Assembly: GCA_029245795.1 (NCBI GenBank)
Contig: JAQWOP010000018.1
Coordinates: forward strand, 1-64,000
Source of the DNA: Hyphomicrobiales bacterium
GTDB taxonomy: Bacteria; Pseudomonadota; Alphaproteobacteria; Rhizobiales; TMED25
Direction: 5' to 3'
DNA: 64,000 nucleotides
The translations under genes and the position numbers were made by a program. Below the pieces are notes generated by a model. It was given only the letters and a program-made list of their open reading frames with translations. It did no database searches and was not told the origin of the DNA. Positions 63,235 through 64,000 of the stretch are shown one piece after another. Positions within the stretch are counted from its first letter, which is position 1. Each line of letters begins with the position of its first letter.

Positions 63235-64000
63235 ATGCTAAATAATTGGAAATCTGTATGGATTACTGGTGCTAGTTCAGGTATTGGGTATAGCTTAGCA
63301 AAAATTTTGGCAAATTCTGGTTCTCTTGTAGCTGTATCAGCAAGAAGAAAAGATAAATTAATAGAGTTGGGATCATTAAATGATAATATCATTCCAATCG
63401 ATCTTGATGTTGGAGATGTTGCTCAAGTTAAAGATAAGTATAATGAAATAGTTGAAAAGTTTGATGATGGCATAGATTTGGTAATATTAAATGCGGGGGT
63501 TAGTAAATTATTTAGTGTTGAAGATATAGAAGATAGATATAACGATATTATAAATACCATGGAGATCAACTATTTTGGTGTGATAAATTGTCTGACAGCA
63601 ATAATTCCAGATATGATAAAAAGAGGAAAAGGGCATATCGCTATTGTTGCGTCTATAGCGGGTTATCGGGGATTGCCAAATTCAATTGCGTATAGCCCAA
63701 CAAAAGCTGCTTTAATTAATTTGGCGGATATATTGAAATCCGAACTCACGCATTATGGGATTGAGGTTTCTATTATAAATCCAGGTTTTGTTGATACTGA
63801 AGCAACAAAAGTTAATAATTTTAAGATGCCCAATCTTGTTTCTACAGATTATGCTGCAAAAAAGATTATTCAAGGTCTTAATAAAGTAAAATATGAAATA
63901 CATTTCCCTTTTTTATTATCATTTAAACTCAAATTAATGAGACTTCTGCCTCACAAGTTATACTTCTATATAATTAAGAAATTTATTTGGAAAAAAACCT
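63235..64000 (+). CDS. Short-chain dehydrogenase/reductase (3' end outside window)
   Basis: The frame starts immediately after the chrR stop and is still open at the right edge, giving 255 visible codons. The opening WITGASSGIGYSLAK, LDVGDV, VILNAGVSK, the catalytic IVASIAGYRG serine region, and YSPTKAALINL (Y-x-x-x-K) are SDR motifs; NPGFVDTE follows. In ECF11 regulons the sigma/chrR pair is often followed by an SDR, a flavoprotein amine oxidase, a DUF1365 protein and a cyclopropane-fatty-acid synthase. The visible SDR fits that scheme. It is read from the same transcript as rpoE-chrR. Confidence 0.88.
   Translation, partial: MLNNWKSVWITGASSGIGYSLAKILANSGSLVAVSARRKDKLIELGSLNDNIIPIDLDVGDVAQVKDKYNEIVEKFDDGIDLVILNAGVSKLFSVEDIEDRYNDIINTMEINYFGVINCLTAIIPDMIKRGKGHIAIVASIAGYRGLPNSIAYSPTKAALINLADILKSELTHYGIEVSIINPGFVDTEATKVNNFKMPNLVSTDYAAKKIIQGLNKVKYEIHFPFLLSFKLKLMRLLPHKLYFYIIKKFIWKKT

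Overview
The window is AT-rich (about one third G+C by eye), densely packed and very likely from the chromosome of a free-living, probably marine, alphaproteobacterium. The assignment rests on gene order: rplS, then leuC-leuD-leuB-asd, then sdhC-D-A-B; zapE-mdh-sucC-sucD; a stand-alone atpH-A-G-D-C operon; ctpA-rlmH-rsfS-nadD-proA-proB-obgE-rpmA-rplU; and an ECF sigma/ChrR pair. The low G+C, short spacers and frequent gene overlaps suggest a streamlined genome of the SAR116/HIMB59/AEGEAN-169 kind, but I cannot place it more finely. I see no rRNA, tRNA, CRISPR array, insertion sequence or prophage. No stretch over 300 bases lacks a gene.

Region 1 (1-13.5 kb) looks like an accessory small-molecule catabolism island. 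A truncated thiamine-diphosphate enzyme diverges from an Ldh2-type dehydrogenase. Two divergent operons each carry one enolase-superfamily (muconate-lactonizing type) paralogue and one transporter: MFS-enolase-GST-DUF924 on the minus strand, and ketopantoate-reductase-like, Gfo/Idh/MocA, enolase and EamA exporter on the plus strand. A third operon (minus) is amidase-cyclase-cupin-cupin. No regulator gene is present and the substrate cannot be read from the sequence.

Region 2 (13.6-27 kb) is housekeeping: ribosomal protein L19, an M42 aminopeptidase, leucine biosynthesis (leuCDB), aspartate semialdehyde dehydrogenase, succinate dehydrogenase, L32, a farnesyl-diphosphate-type synthase, pantothenate synthesis (panB, panC) and ispG.

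Region 3 (27-37.3 kb) is a corrin-ring cluster: cbiX, cbiC, cobL (cbiET), cobI, a cbiG-cobJ fusion, cobM, cobK, cbiD, cobA, cobB. CbiX, CbiD and CbiG point to the early-cobalt (anaerobic-type) route, although the neighbouring genes describe an aerobically respiring cell. A structured, switch-like RNA leader that I cannot assign with confidence lies in front of cbiX. It is the most interesting non-coding element in the window.

Region 4 (37.3-59 kb) is core metabolism: a gamma-carbonic anhydrase-like protein, a small membrane-anchored protein followed by a clear intrinsic terminator, zapE, malate dehydrogenase, succinyl-CoA synthetase, xerC, a small transaldolase, priA, F1-ATPase, rppH, ctpA, rlmH, rsfS, nadD, proA, proB, obgE, L27 and L21.

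Region 5 (59-64 kb) holds a quinone oxidoreductase, a second ketopantoate-reductase-like gene, a short-chain dehydrogenase, and an ECF sigma/ChrR anti-sigma pair followed by a short-chain dehydrogenase cut by the right edge. This arrangement is typical of singlet-oxygen stress regulons.
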